From: Synchiropus splendidus
Lineage: Eukaryota; Chordata; Actinopteri; Syngnathiformes; Callionymidae
Direction: 5' to 3'
DNA length: 64,000 bases
Assembly (NCBI RefSeq): GCF_027744825.2
Contig: NC_071340.1
Span: 1,681,501 to 1,745,500 of the forward strand
Shown here: piece after piece, positions 59,961-64,000 of the stretch
How the letters are laid out: each line of letters starts with the position of its first letter
Numbering within the stretch: the first letter of the stretch is position 1
Notes under the pieces: generated by a model
What the model saw: the letters and a program-made list of their open reading frames with translations, nothing else
Told to the model about the DNA's origin: nothing
Database searches by the model: none
Translations under genes and position numbers: made by a program

Positions 59961-62900
59961 TGGCGATCTGGAATCGACCTTATATCAGTCTTAAAATGCG
60001 TTTTCTGCATTGTGCCATAACTTTGCTAGGAAGGTTCAGAAAATGAAAATTTCACCTCTCACTTTAGTAGAAAGGGTCTTTCTAGTAGTTGCACTTCAAA
60101 TCTAAGGTGTCTGAATTGTTTTTCCAAAGTTATCAACATTTTTATGTTTGGCGTTCCGCAATCCACCTTATCTCAGGCTGAAAACGCGTTTTCTGCATTG
60201 TGACATAACTTTGCAGGGAAGATTCAGAACATGAAATTTTCATCTCCCACAATAGCAGAAAGGGTCTTTCTAGTAGTTGCACATCAAATATAAGCTGTCT
60301 GAAGTGTTTTTCCAAAGGTATCAACATTTTTATGTTTGGCGTTCCGGAATCGATCTTATCTCAGGCTAAAAATGCGTTTTCTGCATTGTGCTATAACTTT
60401 GCGGAGAAGGTTCAGAACATGAAATTTCCACATCCCACTATAGCAGAAAGGGTCTTTCAAGTAGTTGCACATCAAATCTAAGCTGTCTGAAGTGTTTTTC
60501 AAAAGTTATCAACATTTTTATGTTTGGCGTTCTAGAACCCACCTTATCTCATGCTTAAAACGCGTTTTCTGCATTGTGCCATAATTTTGCTGGGAAGCTT
60601 CAGAACATGAAATTTTCACCTCCCACTGTATCAGAAATGGTCTTTCTAGCAGTTGCACATCAAATCTAAGCAGTCTGAAGTGTTTTTCCAAAGTTATCAA
60701 CATTTTTATGTTTGGCGTTCCGGAATCGACCTTATCTCAGGCTGAAAACGTGTTTTACGCATTGTGCCATAAATTTGCAGGGAAGCTTCAGAACATGAAA
60801 TTTTCACATCCCACTGTACCAGAAACGGTCTTTCTAGTAGTTGCACATCAAATCTAAGCTGTCTGAAGTGTTTTTCCAAAGTTATCAACATTCTTATGTT
60901 TGGCGTTTCGGAACCCACCTTATGTCAGGCTGAAAATGCGTTTTCTGCATTGTGCCATAACTTTGCAGAGAAGTTTCAGAACATGCAATTTTTACCTCCC
61001 ACTACAGCAGAAAGGGTCTTTCTTGCAATTGCACATCAAATCTAAGCTTTCTGATGAGTTTTTCCAAAGTTATCAACATTTTTATGTTTGGCGTTCCGGA
61101 ATCGACCTTTTCTCAGGCTAAAAACCCGTTTTCTGCATTGTGCCAAAACTTTGCAGGTAAGCTTCAGAACATGAAAATTTCACCTCCCACTAAAGTAGAA
61201 ATGGTCTTTCCAGTAGTTGCACATCAATTCTAAGCTGTCTGCAGTGTTTTTCCAATGTTATCAACTTTTTTATGTTTGGCGTTCCGGAATCGACTTTATC
61301 TCAGGCTGAAAACGCGTTTTACGCATTGTGCCATAAATTTGCAGGGAAGCTTCAGAACATGAAATTTTCACCTGCCACTATAGCAGAACTGGTCTTTCTA
61401 GTAGTTGCACATCAAATCTAAGGTGTCTGAAGTGTTTTTCAAAAGTTATCAACATTTTTATGTTTGGCGTTCCGGAATCGACCTTATCTCAGGCTGAAAA
61501 CGCGTTTTACGCATTGTGCCATTACTTTGCGGGGAAGCTTCAGAACATGGAATTTTCACCTCCCAACATAGCAGAAATGGTCTTTCTAACAGTTGCACAT
61601 CAAATCTTAGCTGTCTGAAGTGTTTTTCCAAAGTTATCAACATTCTTATGTTTGGCGTTTCGGAACCCACCTTATGTAAGGCTCAAAATGCGTTTTCTGC
61701 ATTGTGCCATAACTTTGCAGAGAAGCTTCAGAACATGAAATTTTCACCTCCCACTGTGCCAGAAACGGTCTTTCTAGTAGTTGCACATCAAATCTAAGCT
61801 GTCTGAAGTGTTTTTCTAAAGTTATCAACATTTTTATGTTTGGCGTTCCGGAATCGACCTTATCTCAGGCTGAAAACGCGTTTTACGCATTGTGCGATAA
61901 AGTTGCAGGGAAGCTTCAGAACATGAAATTTGCATCTGCCACTATAGCAGAACTGGTCTTTCTAGTAGTTGCACATCAAATCTGAGCTGTCTGAAGTGTT
62001 TTTCTGAAGTCATCAACTTTTTTATGTATGGCCTTCCGGAATCGACCTTATCTCAGGCTGAAAACGAGTTTTCTGCATTGTGCCATAACTTTGCAGAGAA
62101 GCTTCAGAACATGGAATTTTCACTGCCCACTATAGCAGAAAGGGTATTTCTGGTATTTGCACATCAAATATAAGCTGTCTGAAGTGTATTTCGAAAGTTA
62201 TCAACATTTTTATGTTTGGCGTTTCGGAACTCACCTTATGTCAGGCTGAAAATGTGTTTTCTGCATTGTGCCATAACTTTGCAGGGAAGCTTCAGAACAT
62301 GAAATTTTCACCTCCCACTATAACAGAAAGGGTCTTTCTAGCAGTTGCACATCAAATCTAAGCTGTCAGAAGTGTTTTTCCAAAGTTATCAACATTTTTA
62401 TGTTTGGCGTTCCGTAATCCACCTTGTCTCAGGCTGAAAACGCGTATTTCGCATTATGCCATAAATTCGCTGGGAAGCTTCAGAACATGAAATTTTCACC
62501 TGCCACTATAGCAGAAATGGTCTTTCTAGTAGTTACACATCAAATCTAAGCTGTCTGAAGTGTTTTTCCAAAGTTATCAACATTTTTATGTTTGGTGTTC
62601 CGGAATCTACCTTTTCTCAGGCTAAAAACGCGTTTTCTTCATTGTGCCATAAATTTACAGGGAAGCTTCAGAACATGACATTTTCACCTCCCACTATATC
62701 AGAAAGGGTCTTTCTAGTAGTTGCACATCGAATCTAAGCTGTCTGAAGTGTCTTTAGATAGTTATCAACATTTTTATGTTTGGCGTTCCGGAATCGACCT
62801 TATGTCAGGCTGAAAATGCGTTTTCTGCATTGTGCCATAACTTTGCAGAGAAGCTTCAGAACATGAACTTTTCACTTCCCACTACAACAGAAAGGGTCTT

Positions 62901-63720
62901 TCTAGTAGTTGCACATCAAATCTAATGTGTCTGAAGTGTTTTTCAAAAGTTATCAAGATTTTTATGTTTGGCGTTCCGGAATCGACCTTATCTCAGCCTG
63001 GAAACGTGTTTTCTGCATTGTGCCATAACTTTGCAGGGAAGCTTCAGAATATGAAATTTTAACCTCCCACTAGAGCAGAAAGGGTCTTTCTAGTATTCGC
63101 ACATCAAATCTAAGCTGTCTGAAGTGTTTTTCCAAAGTTATCAACATTTTTAAGTTTGGCGTTCCGGAACCCACCTTATCTCAGGCTGAAATCGCGTTTT
63201 CTGCATTGTGCCATAACTTTGCAGGGAAGCTTCAGAACAGGGAATGTTCACCTCCCACTATAGCAGACATGGTCTTTCTAGTAGTTGCACATCAAATCTA
63301 AGCTGTCTGAAGTGTTTTTCCAAAGTTATCAACTTTTTTATGTTTGCCGTTGCGGAATCGAACTTATCTCAGGCTGAAAACGCTTTTTACGCATTGTGCC
63401 ATAACTTTTCAGGGAAGCTTCAGAACATGAAATTTTCACCTACCACTATATCAGAAAGGGTCTTTCTAGTAGTTGCACATCAAATCTAAGCTGTCTGAAG
63501 TGTTTTTCCAAAGTTATCAACATTTTTATGTTTGGCGTTCCGGAATCAACCTTATCTCAGGCTGACAACGCGTTTCCTACTTTGTGCCATAACTTTGCAG
63601 GTAAGCTTCAGAACATGAAATTTTCACCTCCCACTACAGCAGAAAGGGTCTTTCTAGTAGTTGCACATCAAATCTAAGCTGTCTGAAGTGTTTTTCCAAA
63701 GTTATCAACATTTTTATATT
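59961..63720 (+). repeat. 21-monomer HOR, copy C (3760 bp, altered end)
   Basis: Matches copy B at offset 3947 up to about 62797, then diverges. 62798-63720 instead resembles 51.3-53.2 kb. The next TGGCGATCTGG marker is at 63721, 20 monomers after the previous one, so the unit lost a net of one monomer while its end was exchanged. Confidence 0.8.
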
Positions 63721-64000
63721 TGGCGATCTGGAATCGACCTTATATCAGTCTTAAAATGCGTTTTCTGCATTGTGCCATTACTTTGCTGGGAAGCTTCAGA
63801 AAATGAAAATTTCACCTCCCACTTTAGTAGAAAGGGTCTTTCTAGTAGTTGCACTTCAAATCTAAGGTGTCTGAATTGTTTTTCGAAAGTTATCAACATT
63901 TTTATGTTTGGCGTTCCGGAATCCACCTTATCTCAGGCTGAAAACGCGTTTTCTGCATTGTGCCATAACTTTGCAGGCAAGATTCAGAACATGAAAATTT
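63721..64000 (+). repeat. 21-monomer HOR, start of copy D, cut by the window edge
   Basis: Opens with the same TGGCGATCTGGAATCG, TTATATCAGTCTTAAAATG and CCACTTTAGTAGAAAGG markers as copies A-C. It shows that the HOR continues to the right. Confidence 0.8.

Larger units (their letters stand above)
3429..64000 (+). repeat. 188-bp satellite DNA array, about 322 monomers
   Basis: The sequence repeats every 188 bp with the same orientation throughout. Phased on the HindIII site, a monomer starts AAGCTTCAGAACATGAAATT and ends TGCCATAACTTTGCAGGG. It is about 40% GC (76 of 188 consensus bases). Positions about 45-120 (GTCTTTCTAGTAGTTGCACA through CATTTTTATGTTTGG) vary least; 8-40 and 120-188 vary most. 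Two common classes differ at 131-137 (ATCGACC against ACCCACC), two at 94 (TTTCC against TTTCG). Because 188 is not a multiple of 3, reading frames shift each monomer and the many 60-90 codon open frames on both strands are by-products. The first monomer begins at about position 23 of the phase. The array runs off the right edge. The monomer length is close to a nucleosome repeat. A centromeric or heterochromatic location is plausible but not shown. Confidence 0.98.

Noticed and set aside
3429..64000. More than a hundred open frames of 60-122 codons on both strands with similar protein sequences
   Set aside because: They repeat with the 188-bp satellite, which is not a multiple of 3, so each frame ends within about one monomer. 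The longer ones (19173-19541, 35515-35847) arise where small indels join two frames. There is no start context, domain or selection signal to suggest a protein family.
3429..64000. CENP-B box in the monomer
   Set aside because: The TTCG of TTTTTCGAAAGTTATC and the CCGGAA region were compared with the core NTTCGNNNNANNCGGGN on both strands. The downstream CGGG spacing does not match.
3429..64000. CRISPR array, because of regular repeats
   Set aside because: There are no unique spacers. Entire 188-bp monomers are homologous, and the flank is eukaryotic.
3429..64000. 188-bp monomer as a doubled 94-bp unit
   Set aside because: The two halves share only scattered short strings (CTGAA...TTTTC) at inconsistent spacing.

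Overview
The window is nuclear DNA of a eukaryote, most likely an invertebrate or other animal. It contains no convincing intact protein-coding gene and no prokaryotic features. About 95% of it (roughly 3429 to the right edge) is one head-to-tail satellite DNA array with a 188-bp monomer, about 322 monomers, all in the same orientation and continuing past the window. The first 3.4 kb is a different kind of sequence. It carries remains of an LTR retroelement on the minus strand: a frameshifted integrase remnant, an 18-nt primer binding site that matches the 3' end of tRNA-Lys(UUU) exactly, and a candidate long LTR whose far end abuts the satellite. I cannot name the species.

Left flank, 1-3428: 1-483 holds nothing I can support; 484-1280 (minus) is degraded pol-like sequence; 1713-1730 is the primer binding site; 1731-3428 is the candidate LTR. 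Inside the LTR are a twin hairpin, a 25/26-bp AT-rich minisatellite, a TATA box with a splice-donor-like site, and a 49-bp tandem duplication next to the array. Only about 430 bp separate the primer binding site from the integrase remnant, so the element is internally deleted or rearranged.

Satellite array, 3429-64000: the 188-bp consensus is about 40% GC. It has one HindIII site and three perfect palindromes (GAAGCTTC, TTCCGGAA, GAAAACGCGTTTTC). Monomers fall into regional variant families and are organised into higher-order repeats (HORs) that differ along the array: trimer, dimer and partial blocks (3.7-9.5 kb); a dimer-based region with two truncated monomers (9.5-16 kb); a 1502-bp octamer nested inside a 4134-bp tandem duplication (16.0-24.5 kb); an 1128-bp hexamer pair (28.0-30.2 kb); a 1237-bp unit of six whole monomers plus one 109-bp truncated monomer, in three copies (31.2-34.7 kb); a 7523-bp, 40-monomer tandem duplication whose second copy lost exactly five monomers (37.2-51.3 kb); and a 21-monomer, 3947-bp HOR with variant copies (53.9-64 kb).

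The array encodes no system in the gene sense; the short open frames in it are by-products of the monomer. Its interest is as a record of satellite evolution: nested unequal exchange in whole-monomer steps, a likely gene-conversion tract, truncated monomers fixed and amplified as part of HORs, and apparent C-to-T decay at CpG sites. All HOR boundaries were found by eye and by coordinate arithmetic and are good to about +/-50 bp unless stated otherwise.
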